Source: Escarpia spicata (lineage: Eukaryota > Annelida > Polychaeta > Sabellida > Siboglinidae). From it: a stretch of DNA of 64,000 nt. The position numbers and the translations under genes are program-made. Under the pieces are notes generated by a model. It saw nothing but the letters and a program-made list of their open reading frames with translations, did not search any database and was not told where the DNA came from. Positions within the stretch are counted from its first letter, which is position 1. Each line of letters begins with the position of its first letter. The stretch covers positions 38,234,571 to 38,298,570 of the forward strand of contig OZ023213.1 in NCBI GenBank assembly GCA_963995525.1, in the 5' to 3' direction. This document shows positions 22,541 to 34,567 of the stretch, piece after piece.

Positions 22541-23250
22541 AATGTCTAAGTGTATGAACCTTGCCAATGGTTCCGGTATGTCACATGCACATTTTCAGCC
22601 CGATACATGCAAAACTGACGGAGACGTGGGTGCACATATAAAACATAGAACGAACTGTTAAATAATATAGATAGTAGGCGGGTGTGAGTGATACAATACA
22701 CTTCAAACCAATAGATTATAACCCTCCAAACATTCTCCAACTGTACTCAATTTGATGATGGGCACATAAGTGTTAACGTTAGCATGAATTGCAGTATTTA
22801 ACTACAATATATGTTTTGCTCAGATGCATGGGAAATATTTAGATAAAGTTAAATTGTTTACACTTTAAATGTTTGATACTCACACAAATAGGTGCACAAC
22901 AAATTATGTTAAAACAACCTCTGCAGTTGTATTTCTCAGCAGTCTTTGGTTATATACTCAGCCACGCACAAACCTGTTCTTTCGCAACATATCAAACCCA
23001 CTTATAAATATGCTATATCAGCTGTAACAAAAATTAGTTAGTTATGGCGAAACCACTGGTCACCAAAAAGAGAAGTAATAAAAGGTTGTACTGTAAAAAT
23101 ATATACACAATTTTTATGACGATTACATTGAGCATGTCATTGAAAATGCTATGCTATTTACCAATCAGAGTGATCGCTAAAACAATCCAGAAACAAAAAA
23201 ATATTGATGTCTTTGCCAATTTTGTAGGTAAATATTCCAAAATAACACTC
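22541..23250. other. No gene recognised
   Basis: Only short frames. A small open stretch at 23044-23256 (basic, 70 codons) shows no recognisable motif and ends at a TA microsatellite. Confidence 0.4.
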
Positions 23251-23255
23251 TTATG

Positions 23256-23257
<2 letters not shown>

Positions 23258-23303
<46 letters not shown>
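23258..23303. repeat. (TA)n microsatellite
   Basis: TA tract with two ATG interruptions, next to the RTE-like fragment. Confidence 0.95.
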
Positions 23304-23334
23304 TGGCGTGTCGTTTTCTACCATCACTTTGTCT

Positions 23335-23830
23335 TCGAAATATTCATTTTCAGACTTTGTATTTCACTTTAATCAGCCAGCTCCTGTAGCATTTTTTAGT
23401 AGTTCTTGCGGTATAGTAAGCACATGTTTATGTCGTCGGCGAAGCGAAGATGACTGAGATATTCGCCGTCTATCATCAAGCCACTGGTTTCCCATGACAG
23501 TCTTCCGGATATGCTTTCGAGTGTTGCTTGTGCGAAATAGTGTCACCTTGTCGTACTCCTGTCTAGATGTTGATATTGCTGCTTTCTTTGTGTAAGTGGA
23601 CTGTCATCTAACTGGTGGTGTAGATGTCTTTCAGCAGTTCGGTGTACACCTCTTCTACAGCCTGTTCTTGACGCGAGGTCAATATTGCTTGAGTTTGCAC
23701 CGAGTCGAAAGCCTTCTCGTAGTCGACGAACGCAATGCACAGCGGGATCACTTCTCCTTCAGTTGGTTTTTGATGTGGACGTGGTCTGTCGTTGAGTACT
23801 TGCTTCTGAATCATGCATGCTGTCGTGGTT
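23335..23830 (-). mobile_element. RTE-like LINE reverse transcriptase fragment
   Basis: The minus strand reads VIPLCIAFVDYEKAFDSV (catalytic palm motif), AVEEVYTELLKDIYTTS, then after frame changes TGVRQGDTISHK. It ends with GEYLSHLRFADDINM, which holds the F-A-D-D catalytic box. These blocks in this order are typical of RTE-clade RTs. Two frameshifts and a stop kill it. The 3' side ends near the TA microsatellite. Confidence 0.85.
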
Positions 23831-24039
23831 GCTTTTCATTGCGTGCCTTCTGTAGCCTATTCGTTAGTTAGTTAGTTACTTAGTTAGTTACCCACACATG
23901 ATAAGAACTTGCCCTTCCTTACCCTTGTGTCAACCACATTCTGACCTCTTTCCTTGCATTCTAAATGTCCATGTATTGTGATTTGCATCAACGCCTGGAG
24001 ATGCAGGCCAATTGGGTATATATGTATATTCGTGTTCGT

Positions 24040-24101
24040 GTATGTGTTTGTGTGTGTGTATGTGTGTGTGTGTGAGTGAGAGAGAGAGTGTGTGTGCATG
24101 T

Positions 24102-24200
<99 letters not shown>

Positions 24201-24205
24201 TCAGA
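24040..24205. repeat. (GT)n microsatellite with GA interruptions
   Basis: TG tract of about 165 bases with short GAGA breaks. Confidence 0.95.
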
Positions 24206-24640
24206 GAGAGTGTGTGGGTGTTTGTTTCCGGATGTTCGAATGGGATTTTGAATTCGTGCACCTATCCAGCGTTAGCATGAACTGCAGTTACGCTGAAATG
24301 AAGCAAAACGTTTTTGTAAAAGGTAAATCACAGAGCCGCATTCTTCGAGTGCCATATCATAGCAATGATTGATGAGCTTCTGCACAAAAACCCGGTGTGC
24401 GATTTCACTTGTCCTGTAATGGCGGGATAACTACATACCTGATGACGTTAACTACAACAAATACCTGCTCTCGTGCACTTATTTAAAGATGCTCAATCAT
24501 TTCGATTTTTGTGCTCCTCACGTGTCAGACTAATTTCACGAAACGTAAACGTATCAAGTATTCATTATTGATATATTGGTTCATTTGTACGTATGCTTTA
24601 CTTCGTTTTAGTGAAATTAACAGACAAACAATAACATGAT
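24206..24640. other. No feature recognised
   Basis: Nothing beyond short frames. Confidence 0.35.
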
Positions 24641-24843
24641 TTTCGGTTAGTCCTAACCGAATATCAAGACATATATCTGAACGTGGATAGATAGACCTCT
24701 CGTGTAATAGTCACGTGAACGGGAATATGCGGCGACATCGGCCTTTGACCCCACCTTTCGGTGCCTGGATTCAGTCAACATTGCGTATTTACGAGTCGCA
24801 ATCCATTTTTTGTACAAGTGATAGCTCGATAATTTTATCTGCG

Positions 24844-25050
24844 ATGAAAGGACGCCCACGGACTGTCACCAACTCGGCTAAAAAGAGGGTGAGAGCGGAA
24901 AGACAAAGAGAGTATCCGCGTACAAAGGTGTACATTGGAAAGGTTGTGGATTTGTGAAACCGAACGAAAAAAACGGCTGGCGTGAAAAGTGATGCAGCAT
25001 TCGCCAAGTTTCTTCTGGACAGATTAGTATTATTGAAGTTATCAGCAAGC
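24844..25050 (+). pseudogene. Conserved basic domain of unknown function, one nonsense codon
   Basis: ATG at 24844 opens a basic segment (KGRPRTVTNSAKKRVRAERQ, then REYPRTKVYIGKVVDL). TGA at 24955-24957 replaces what is probably a Trp codon. The same frame continues NRTKKTAGVKSDAAFAKFLL, a DRL end, and a possible splice donor near 25035. The pattern of R-x-R-x-x-E-R-Q-R-E-Y with a later K-S/T-D-A-x-x-A-x-F-L-L-D is familiar from uncharacterised animal proteins, some transposon-associated. I cannot name it. It may be a dead first exon. Confidence 0.4.
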
Positions 25051-25114
25051 ACACACACACATCACACACACGACTGTGTATTCAATAGATGGAACAGCCA
25101 AAACAAAGCTGTCA

Positions 25115-25430
25115 TCGTCCGCCATCTTAATTCCATCTTTGATCGACGTTCCGCGACGTTCCATCGCACATGAATATACATTATTGTAGATATTATGACT
25201 ATTGATGGACATGTTATATTATATAAATAGTTAACTATTTGCGAAGTATCAGTATCATGCGAAGCACACACCGAATGGTAGATGAACTTAAAAATCCGCT
25301 CCATCGACGTTCCGCGACGTTTCATCGACGTTCCATCAATCCATGGCGTTCCATCGCAAATTGATATACAGTAATGTAGATATTATGCCTTCATATTTAA
25401 GGACATGTCATATTATATCAATATCAAATC
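25115..25430. repeat. Tandem duplication of about 170 bases
   Basis: 25135-25225 and 25300-25420 share cgacgttccgcgacgtt, ccatcgca, tatacattattgtagatattatg and ggacatgttatattata (spellings of the first unit). The second unit has extra cgacgttccatcaatc copies. Confidence 0.8.
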
Positions 25431-25830
25431 AAATCAAAATACCTTTATTGTCCCTCATGGGGAAATTCTTTTGTGTTGTTCGCTATTTAAGAACGCAATA
25501 AATAAATAAATTAATAAATAAGTACACATGTGTAACTGAGAACACTGATTCAATGAATTACATATGATTAAAATAGAATGGCACAGAACAATCAGCCAGT
25601 TGTTAGGAAACATAATTTACACTTACATATCACAGCCATCAGTACAGGAACAAGTTCATCATCACATATGTTATTTAACTAGGTGGAATACAGTGCAATT
25701 ACATATGATTAAAATAAAACAGCACAGAACAATCAGCCATTTGTTAGGAAACATAATTTACACTTACATATCACAGCCATCAGTACAGGAACAAAAGAAC
25801 AAGTTCATATTTAACTATGCATAATATAAT
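25422..25830 (-). mobile_element. LINE 3' tail with internal tandem duplication
   Basis: The minus strand ends GAATTTCCCCATGAGGGACAATAAAGGTATTTTGATTTGATTTGAT. The AATTTCCCC...GGGA...AATAAA block plus a terminal GATTT microsatellite is typical of the 3' ends of CR1-group LINEs. Inside, a block (catatgattaaaataraa...acaggaacaa) is present at 25560-25650 and 25700-25800. No coding part is visible, so it is a very short 5'-truncated copy or a non-autonomous derivative. Confidence 0.55.
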
Positions 25831-26750
25831 ACATAATACGGTAATTACCCATAATACAACCGTAGACCCAATGGATATTCACACTTTCCTTCAATCACTG
25901 ACTGACACTGGCTGGACATTTGAGACTAATAAAATCGAATGCCTAAAATAATTGCTTGGATCTAACTATAAGAACTTGCTTTCTTGGATGTCAGTTGAAA
26001 CTTGAGTCACTGGCTGCTTGTAGTGTGCACTTTGATCATCAAAGCTAGTTACATTTACTGACAGAAGATCAGTGACAATCATCTCAGGAATCACATAATA
26101 CCCAGTAAAACACAGCTACCAATTGAACTTTACCCATGCCTACTCAATAGCAGTATGATACTATGAGTTTGACTACCATGTTTTGTATGATATAAATATA
26201 TCTTTACTTGCCTTCAATAATGTAGAATACAAAATAACACTTCTTTACTGTTTTTCCATGTGTGATGTACAACATTGAATGCTGATTGTAATAAAATATA
26301 AATTTAATAATCTTGTATTTTGTAAATTTAAAGAGTAGTAATAATTTATGATTTATGTAGAGAATGCTAAACATTTATATGTATTTTGTGACCGTAATAG
26401 TCTACATATGTTACCAGTGGGTAAACGCCCCAAATTGCATGTAGTATGTATAGAAGTATGTATATAAAGAAAAGTTTATAAGTTACATTTCTGAAAAGTG
26501 TGGAATATGTATACACATTGATAGAGATCTTCTAGGCCTCTATGCTAACCTTAGTTTGATAGGGAGCAAGAAAACAAGTACACCGGGTGCATGAACATAG
26601 GAGGAAAATATATTTTATTATTTCTGACAGTTATTTAAATAGCCTGGATATTATGTTGATGTGTTATACTACGCTGTCCATTTTGAGGGGTAGTAGTACT
26701 ATTACAAAATGTCAAATTTAACAAATTTTGGCCATTCCACTTTATGCCTT
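25831..26750. other. A+T-rich, no feature recognised
   Basis: No frame of note. The stretch precedes the first of two homologous exon-like segments. Confidence 0.4.
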
Positions 26751-26755
26751 CACTT

Positions 26756-26940
26756 GAGTTTCACCACAAATATATGCAAATGACATCCACACCAATCCAG
26801 CCACACAGACAACAACCGCTGCATTGGCTCTATCGAGTATCAGTGGTCGTCGCAGTAAAACCAGCTCACTGTCAGGTATTCAATCTCTTCCTGAGGCTGG
26901 GTGCAGCTCTGAACCCTTACAACCAATGTCAGTTTAAGTA
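26756..26940 (+). other. Exon-like segment 1 of a homologous pair
   Basis: One frame reads T-A-A-L-A-L-S-S-I-S-G-R-R-S-K-T-S-S and G-I-Q-S-L-P-E-A-G-C-S-S, ending P-M-S-V-stop at about 26938. The segment at 28162-28318 encodes a nearly identical stretch. Several differences are silent (GTA/GGT-type third-base changes, TCT/TCA, CTT/CTT). The left border of similarity is at an AG (CTTGAG / TTGACAG) in both. I do not recognise the protein. It may be an exon duplicated in tandem or a repeat with past coding. Confidence 0.4.
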
Positions 26941-27352
26941 ATGGTATTAATGTACTGTTATGTTCTGGTTTGACCAGTCTAATGTGTGTACAATTATTCC
27001 ATCTTTGTATGATAGGGTGGTTATCAAACTGTCAACTACATAGCACATTTCATTTGCAGTTCATTTTTTTAACTTAATTTTCTTTTTATTTCATTTGTAA
27101 TGTTTGTATTGCAAACATAAATGTGTATATACAATGCAAGTAAATACACGTGACACAATATAGCCAAGCCTCAGTGATTGTCATTTCATAATAATTATTC
27201 TTATGCTGGGGCACAGATCTGCTAAAGGCTGCAACTGCTCCAATGTTAATGTTACATCACATGACATTTTATCTCTATAATCACCTGCTTGTTTGCACAG
27301 CACAAGATGCTTATGTTCAGTTACTGATTTGTATCTTTGAATGTATATTTTA
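26941..27352. other. Spacer, nothing recognised
   Basis: A+T-rich DNA between exon-like segment 1 and the GT microsatellite. Confidence 0.4.

Positions 27353-27439
<87 letters not shown>
27353..27439. repeat. (GT)n microsatellite
   Basis: A pure TG tract of about 87 bases. Confidence 0.98.
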
Positions 27440-27762
27440 CAGAAATCAAGATAACTTAATTTGACCTGTTTAAACATACAATGAGTGGATTTATTTTAAT
27501 AATACGTAAGGTTGGGGAGACTCTTAATGAGACATATGATATAATTTCGCTAGTAGTAGTACTATCAGTGAAAAATTGCAAAACTTTATTTATTTTATAT
27601 TTTTTGAATAAAATTACGTTGTGACTTTATTTCCCGTGACCTTCTTTCCAGCCCACTTATGTTCTACCTGCATTTACAGGTAGTTAATTATGCTGGCAAT
27701 TGGATGGTGCACAATCCAAATTGTTTCACATTGTTGGCTATGACACTTGTAAATTGTCTATT

Positions 27763-27821
27763 TGTTTGTTATATACTACAATTTTACAATAATAATGTAA
27801 AATTGTAGTATATAACAAACA
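27763..27821. repeat. Perfect inverted repeat, 26-bp arms, 7-base loop
   Basis: Left arm 27763-27788 and right arm 27796-27821 are exact reverse complements, with core TTATATACTACAATTTTACA and spacer ataataa. The arms are A+T-rich. It could be a fold-back element remnant or a recent hairpin-forming mutation. There is no pol III box or coding context. Confidence 0.9.
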
Positions 27822-28160
27822 CAAGTTATTATTGTATATATTATATACAATACTAACTTTGCCACTCTCATATCATTTATTGTAATTTGTTCACAACTAG
27901 GCAAATGACCTTTTCACACTTGAGTGCTGGGCAAATGACCATTGGGCATATTATCGTGCAAAATATTTTTACATATTAATGAAATTAAAACGTTTACAAG
28001 TTACACACCACATAAACACACACATACATATTTACATATACATCCATATATAATATTATAAAATATTATATATTTACGCGTAGTAGTGCTGTCAAACCAT
28101 GTTCACCTTCACAAGTAATCTGACTCATTCCATATTCCAATTCATGACTTTGTTTGACAG
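27822..28160. other. A+T-rich spacer with a TA/AT-rich run at 28020-28075
   Basis: Nothing coding recognised. It leads into the TTTGACAG that borders exon-like segment 2. Confidence 0.4.
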
Positions 28161-28161
28161 C

Positions 28162-28318
28162 TTCAACACAAAGGCGCGAACTACCTCGACACCACTGCAG
28201 CCATCACATATGACAAGATCTGTGGTGGTTCTATCAAGCATCAGTGGTCGTAGCAAAGGCAGCTCACTGTCAGGTGTCCAGTCACTTCCTGAGGCTGGAT
28301 GCAGCTCAGGACAGTAAG
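28162..28318 (+). other. Exon-like segment 2 of a homologous pair
   Basis: It starts after TTTGACAG (possible acceptor, ending about 28161). The frame carries R-S-V-V-V-L-S-S-I-S-G-R-S-K-G-S-S and G-V-Q-S-L-P-E-A-G-C-S-S-G-Q, followed by TAAGTAAAC, which could be a donor (CAG/TAAGT, weak) or a stop. It is homologous to 26756-26940 with one codon difference in length. Confidence 0.4.
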
Positions 28319-28439
28319 TAAACGTAAGTATTAATTGCTGCTGATATGCAAACGTAATATATATATATACATAAATCATAGCATAACATTTGGAAGATAT
28401 GCAAACATGTGTGTTTGGTTGTTTTTATAGTACAGTTAC

Positions 28440-28655
28440 ACCATCTTTGAAAATGTTTCAACAGCACCCCCCCCCCCCCCCCTCCGTCTTCCGATATCAC
28501 TACTCCAGCCGAGACAGCAGAGCGGCTGAAGTTATAGTTATAGCGGCTCGGTAGCAAATGTTTTACTACACCAATTTAGACTACACCATTTGGTTCGGCC
28601 GCCGGTGGAAGTTTTTGTTCCCCCAGACTCGATTTCTGGATCCACCCCTGTATGT
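28440..28655. mobile_element. Degenerate MITE-like element (relative of 58478-58728)
   Basis: It shares with the 58.5 kb element: a C-rich block followed by gtcttcc(g/a)atatca, an agagcagcgga...gctgaag block, and a right end cccccagactcg...tggatccacccctg. It is less complete than the 58.5 kb copy. A run of about 18 C lies at 28468-28485. Confidence 0.55.
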
Positions 28656-28659
28656 GATA

Positions 28660-29340
28660 GTTTGGTTGTCTGCATTAGGATTTTGCAGTAATGGGTGTGC
28701 TCGTTAAATTGCATATTGGTGCATGTGAAGTAAGTAAGAAAGTAAAGACAATGTAAATTAAAAACATTTTATTTAAACTATTTGATGAGACCATGACTAC
28801 AAAATTATGAAAAGCACAATACAACTACAGGTACAATCACGGCACTTGATGTGTATAATGTAATAATTTTTAATATCACATACACATAAAATGCAAAGCA
28901 ACAATAGAAACAAAAATTAGGAAGAGGTTGAAAAAATGTCAGGTACATATAACAAAACAAACAGTTACTTTCATAAAAATTCTTTGTTACAAAAAAACAA
29001 CACTAGTACATGTGATATCAAATGCTAGTTGTATGTTTACAACTCACAGAATTAGTGACTAAAAATTATCTGTATTTAACAACAAATTTTAATATTTAAT
29101 GCCCATAAAATGTAAGCCAATGAGAAAAATTTCTTAGGAAGATGTTTAGTTGAACAAATTTAATATGTACATATCAAATAAAAATTACTATATTATGATT
29201 TTTTGTTAAAAAAACATCACTAGGATATAAAATTCAAAAACGTTGTAGTTTGTGCGATGCTTGGTTTGTTTACAACTCGCAAAAAATAGTGACTGGACTA
29301 GACAGGGTCATCGCCATGTGACTGAGAATTACATGTACAA
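28660..29340. other. A+T-rich, no feature recognised
   Basis: Repeated aaaaaacaacactag / aaaaaacatcactag words at 28991 and 29208 suggest an old local duplication (28900-29080 versus 29110-29290). Confidence 0.4.
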
Positions 29341-29575
29341 TCGCTACATGCTACATTGCTCCAGTTTATTCAGCTGTATGAAGAGTACCGACTACAGACG
29401 GTGGATATTTTTGTATGAATAATCTTCGCATATTAATTTCAGTGTGGCTGAATACTTCCCACAAAAGTCAAGATGGTGTTTTCGATTTAACAGGTCTGCC
29501 AGGGAGTAAAGTTTAAAGCGCTTTTAGTAATCCTGAGGACTGGATACTACACCATATCAGAACTAAACTTACTCA
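29341..29575 (+). mobile_element. SINE copy C (head missing)
   Basis: It begins in the SINE body (gctacattgctccagtttattcagctgtatgaa). It continues through gtggatatttttgtatgaataatcttcgcatat and gtctgccagggagtaaa, then the tail aaagcgcttttagtaatcctgaggactggat. The tRNA-like head is gone, which is a 5' truncation. Confidence 0.85.
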
Positions 29576-32040
29576 AGTGTGGTTTAATTATCATGCAAAA
29601 TGAAAATTAATGTAAATTATTTGTGAAAATATAAAACAGTTATAAAAAGAATAATTTTGAAAAATGATACATGGCATGAAAAATATATAACAGTCCTTGT
29701 GATACATAGAAAATTTAAACAAGTAAAATGCTGCTATCAGTGTATCAACAGATTGTTGTTGAAAAATGTGAAAAGGCTTTCAATACCATTACTTCCTCAC
29801 AAACTTGTGCCTGGTGTATGTTGCAAGAACTCAGCTGGCTGCCACTGACTCTCAGCAACACAAAGACAATGAAACCCTACCACTGTAACAATTCTGGATA
29901 ATTAATGTATTTTTCATGGACACTGCTAAAAGTTATAGTTGAATTGAATACAAATACCTTGTATTATTGACTTTTGATAAATGTGTCGTCACATAAAAAT
30001 ATCATACATGTCAGAGCCATCCTAATTGTCACTTTGTCTCCGGTATGCAGACGTACAGCAAAAAGTCAGGAAGCTGGTATGCAGTACCATCAAAGACAAC
30101 CAAAACATACAGCGATGTCATCAGTATCTAAACCCATGCAGTTCACCGAAGAATGCTTGACACTGAACCTGTCTGACAGCATCGAAAGTTGTTGCCATAT
30201 CTGCAGACCCTGGCACCCACCGTTCCGTCATCAACTGCAGAGCTAGTCAGGCGTCACCACATTCTTATGTCGAGCAACCTGCATTCTACATTGGTTTCCA
30301 GTCAGTCAAGCTAACTGACTGACCTGGAAGCCAGTGTACACCCCATCGGCACTGGGAAATCTGTCACGGATTCAACACGACACAATTGAGATCACTCAGT
30401 GGACATTCATATGACAAACTTTTAATATGCAGCATGTTGCATGGCTGTAGAATCTTGTCCGAGACAAATACAACTGCCCAGTATGCCATATTAACTTGGA
30501 GAGCTAGTGGTACTAAGCACACTAGTTCAATCTCCTGTAAAACAATATATTCGGTAAACGAAAACAGGCATCATAGTAGTGTTGGGAGTAAATAATTATG
30601 GAGTGTTCATTGTCATAACCAGTATATAATAATGTTTCATGTATGACCTGCAGCATTTCACAAGAAAAAAGGCAGCAAGAAATGTTCTACTACAGCTGCA
30701 TCTATACATATTGGTTGTATACCAGGGTTGTTCCGGGGAAGGATGGCTTGATACAGCATGCAGACATTAGTGGAATATGCAATTTTTCAAAACGGTGAAC
30801 AATTGTAACTGTTTTTCTTTACTAGGTGTTCATTGTCATTACATGAATTTAAAATTGTTCAATTTCATTACAGTGACGCCTGATCTTAGTCAATATTATA
30901 GACTGATTTGAATTCTGCTAATCACTAAAGCATCAGTAAAGCGTATTTGTATTTTTTTTTCAGTATACAAATTCATGTCAGTGTCTACCATGTGTAACTA
31001 CTATACATATTCATGTTTGACATTTTAAGCCCGAGGTTGAATGGCCAAGGTGAATGTTGGAAATGACAGAATGAGGTGTTATTGTGATGCTAACAATATA
31101 TTTTCCTCGTCAAGTATTCAAAGGTTCATAATACGTATGTCTACCTTCTTCAAGAATGACTAATTTATTTTATAAACTTTTTTCAGAGTCATCGCCATAT
31201 GCTAAATACTGTTTAAAGGTGCATTGATATGTCTGTGTTGATACACTTGTGGGCATAATATACAAGTGCAGAAGTCAATCTTGTTTTCTATGCCCAAGAT
31301 GTTATTATTAAAATGTGTATGAAAACAAATGTGGTATATTTAAATGTGCACATTAAAATTTGTTGATAACTTATACGTGGTTGATTGTTATAAATTTGAA
31401 ATTACCTGGATTGATAAAATGTGGGCCTGCCGCAGACTATGTATCCTCCCTGTGCCTGCCTGGACTGGGTGACCGCCTCTAGCCCCTCCACTGCCTCCTC
31501 TCATTCTCATTCATGGGTTGCTGTGTGGTCTCTAGCAATATAATGATTCAAGTTACATATATTATTATGTATTCATATATTGCTGTGATGAGAATATATA
31601 CGTAAGAATAGCCGGCATATGTCAGTTGAAAGGTATCACAGGATACCAATTAATGCATTACATACACTATAGCCAGGCATCAAGGACCACAATGGAGACA
31701 AGTGCGTGCATTTTCTTGTGTAATCCTTATATACTCTAGGTGTATTGATATTTTATGTATTTACACGTTTACATTTTTATATTGAATAAAATCATCACCT
31801 TCATGCTTGTCATATACAAATCTAAATTATTACCCGCTGTAACGACAAATCTTTTTTTGACGATTAAAAAACAAGTACGCATTTTGTTTTGTTAAACCGA
31901 CTGTGCGCACTAGTTAAACTATTCACACATTACACATCTGGACATAAAAGAACAGGATTGGCGATGGGCAAACGAATGATTGAGCACCTTTAAATGGAAG
32001 TTGACGTACCTTTGCTCTCGGCAGACAAAACATTTATAAA
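29576..32040. other. Long stretch without a recognised gene
   Basis: Open stretches at 29974-30246 and 30386-30595 (about 70-90 codons) contain no motif I know. An AG at 30050 (tctccggtatgcag) could be an acceptor for the first. An imperfect palindrome, tccagtcagt...actgactgacctgga, lies at 30297-30330. A Cys/Pro-rich patch near 31440-31510 is only composition. Confidence 0.4.
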
Positions 32041-32050
32041 ATATAATTAT

Positions 32051-32270
<220 letters not shown>

Positions 32271-32659
32271 ATTCGCCTTACAATTGTTAATAAGCTTGTA
32301 AGAGTAATTTATTATAATATGATTAACAATTTACACACTTTAGTGGAATATCTTTCATTATCAACAAATACAACAGTACAACAACGCAACATTGTGTCTA
32401 TGCAATTGGTCGCGCTAGAGAGCACAGCGCCCCAGGCGAACTGAAGCAATACTATTGGCTGCAAAACTCCTTTTCCCAGTGAATTCAACGGTACTTGACG
32501 CGTATGCCAGTCACATCGCAGTCCATTGGTTTACATACGGCCTTGCACATACGTTGATGGCCTCATATATGCCTGCCAGTCCCACCAGTTGCATTTGCAA
32601 AGACAACTGCCCTGGAATTACACCAATATGGGGTTGTGCAATAGCATTGCTGGAACGCT

Positions 32660-33030
32660 AGATGTGTCTGCCCAGCCTAGTTTTAAAAGTGTTCATCATG
32701 GCTGCAGACACAACTGTTTCGGACAGACCGTTCAAATTCTTTATAGTTTTGTAGAAAACAAACTGTTGGGGTAAACCTGTGTCCTGGCTGGCACCTGAAA
32801 TCGCGCAGTGTGGAAACCGTGTTGTTGATTGAGCGAACGATGTCGCACAGGAAGAGCTGTCTCTGCGTGTAAGGACTTATAGAATAATACTAGGCGGCTG
32901 ATCTTTCTGCGACGCTCTAGGGACTCCCACTTTAGAGTTCTTTCATCATTAATGCTACGCTGCTTTCCCAACTGTCTTTATTCATTATAAATATTGCCGC
33001 TCGACGCTGTAATTTCTCTTTTCCATTATA
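32660..33030 (-). mobile_element. LINE 3' coding end (jockey/CR1-type RT C-terminus)
   Basis: The minus strand has [16 protein letters not shown], then after a frame change LKWESLERRRKISRLVLFYKS and HGFHTARFQVPARTQVYPNS. It ends with SETVVSAAMMNTFKTRLGRH and a stop. This is the usual C-terminal region of these retrotransposons. The 5' side is cut by the GT microsatellite at 33036. Confidence 0.8.
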
Positions 33031-33035
33031 TGTAT

Positions 33036-33038
33036 GTA

Positions 33039-33121
<83 letters not shown>

Positions 33122-33130
33122 GTGTGTGTG

Positions 33131-33175
<45 letters not shown>
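33036..33175. repeat. (GT)n microsatellite
   Basis: ATGT units, then TG with a TATATA break at 33112-33120. Confidence 0.97.
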
Positions 33176-33177
<2 letters not shown>

Positions 33178-33569
33178 CCGATGCGGCGCTCGCATATTCG
33201 AGCGAATATTTGAGCGAACCATGGCGAAATATTTCGTGACTAAACAATTAGATTTATGTTTCGAATGCATTTTGTAGATGTAAAATTGAAAGGTGCTACG
33301 GCAACAAACTTCACCATAGACCAACGTTATGAGCAATACATATGTAGGAGTAGATACTTGATCTCTATAAGGTTTCAGTCTGAAGAAGTATTATTCGTTA
33401 GTATAACACACTATGCTATATTGACCATCAATAACTCTAGCAGCACCTCGTCGTTCTAAGCATTGTTATAATGTCTCAACTTTTCTAGGCGCGGAGTAAA
33501 TCGTTCTTCACCAACCAATTTCCGTAATTATTATAGGATGTTGTATGTCATTTGGTGGAAGTTCGTTGA

Positions 33570-33815
33570 CTCTACGTTGCTCCAGTTCACTCAGTTGTAT
33601 GAACGAATACCTGGCTGTATGTCGTGACTGATAATGGTGTGTGCAAATAGTCTTCGCACATTAACTGCAGTGTGGCTGAATTATGCCCATAGAAGTCGAA
33701 ATGGTATACGATTGAATAGGTATGCCAGTGAGTAAAGTGTAAAGCGCTTTCAGCACTCATAAGGACTGGTTTCTGCGATATATAAGAAGTTTCCTTTACT
33801 TTGTTACTCTTTACT
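33570..33815 (+). mobile_element. SINE copy D (head missing)
   Basis: Body and tail as in copy B: gttgctccagttcactcagttgtatgaacga, a tcttcgcacattaactgcagtgtggctgaa block, tatgccagtgagtaaagtgtaaagcgctttcagcactc and gatatataagaa. It has CTTTACT units at the very end. Confidence 0.8.
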
Positions 33816-33862
33816 CTTTTACATCAACATATTACTATATTGGCGTCATCAATGCTCTTCAT

Positions 33863-33938
33863 AATATATATATATATATACATACATATATATATATATA
33901 TATGTATATATATTTATAAATATATATATATATTAAAT
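33863..33938. repeat. (TA)n-rich tract
   Basis: Several TATA runs broken by CATACA, ATGTA and TTTATAA. Confidence 0.9.
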
Positions 33939-34560
33939 ACATCGCCAAGTATTCAATTAGAAGTCAATGTGCCAAGAACGCGAACGGACATGGAAAGTGG
34001 ACATCCATCAGCACCTCGCAGGGTATACTTACTCGTTAGTGTATTAATATGTGAATACTCACACACATGAAATGATAATTTTAATCAGTAGTTCGATAAT
34101 CTCCACAGCCCTCGCGTACATGTCATAAATTAAAACTCAGGGAAATACGTCAGAGTTCTTTCGTAATTATTTGTTGACAAATTGGATACTGCTTATCGAT
34201 TTTCAAATTGACAAACTCTTGATGGGCTCTGAGCTTGGTTTCCAAGGAGTTACCTTATTATTATCATTAAATAATATCAGGAAATTCTCAGATATAGAGT
34301 TTCTAAGAAACCGTTTCATAAACCACTGGATCGAGAATTCAATCCGCTATCAAGTAGCATGCGTGGATTCAACATCAGACAGTATATTTTGTTTCAAACA
34401 TTTGTCAGATCTTGTGTGACTATCATTGAGCACAATGGTTGAACTTATAATGGAACAAACGTCACATCGTCGTGTGTAGGCGACACTTGGTAATATATAT
34501 ATATATATATACTACGATAACACAACAAGTACAAAAGCAAATAGAGTCAAAGGTGTATCA
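33939..34560. other. No gene recognised
   Basis: An 82-codon open stretch (34171-34419) has no motif I know. A TA microsatellite lies at 34494-34510. Confidence 0.35.
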
Positions 34561-34567
34561 AATATAT

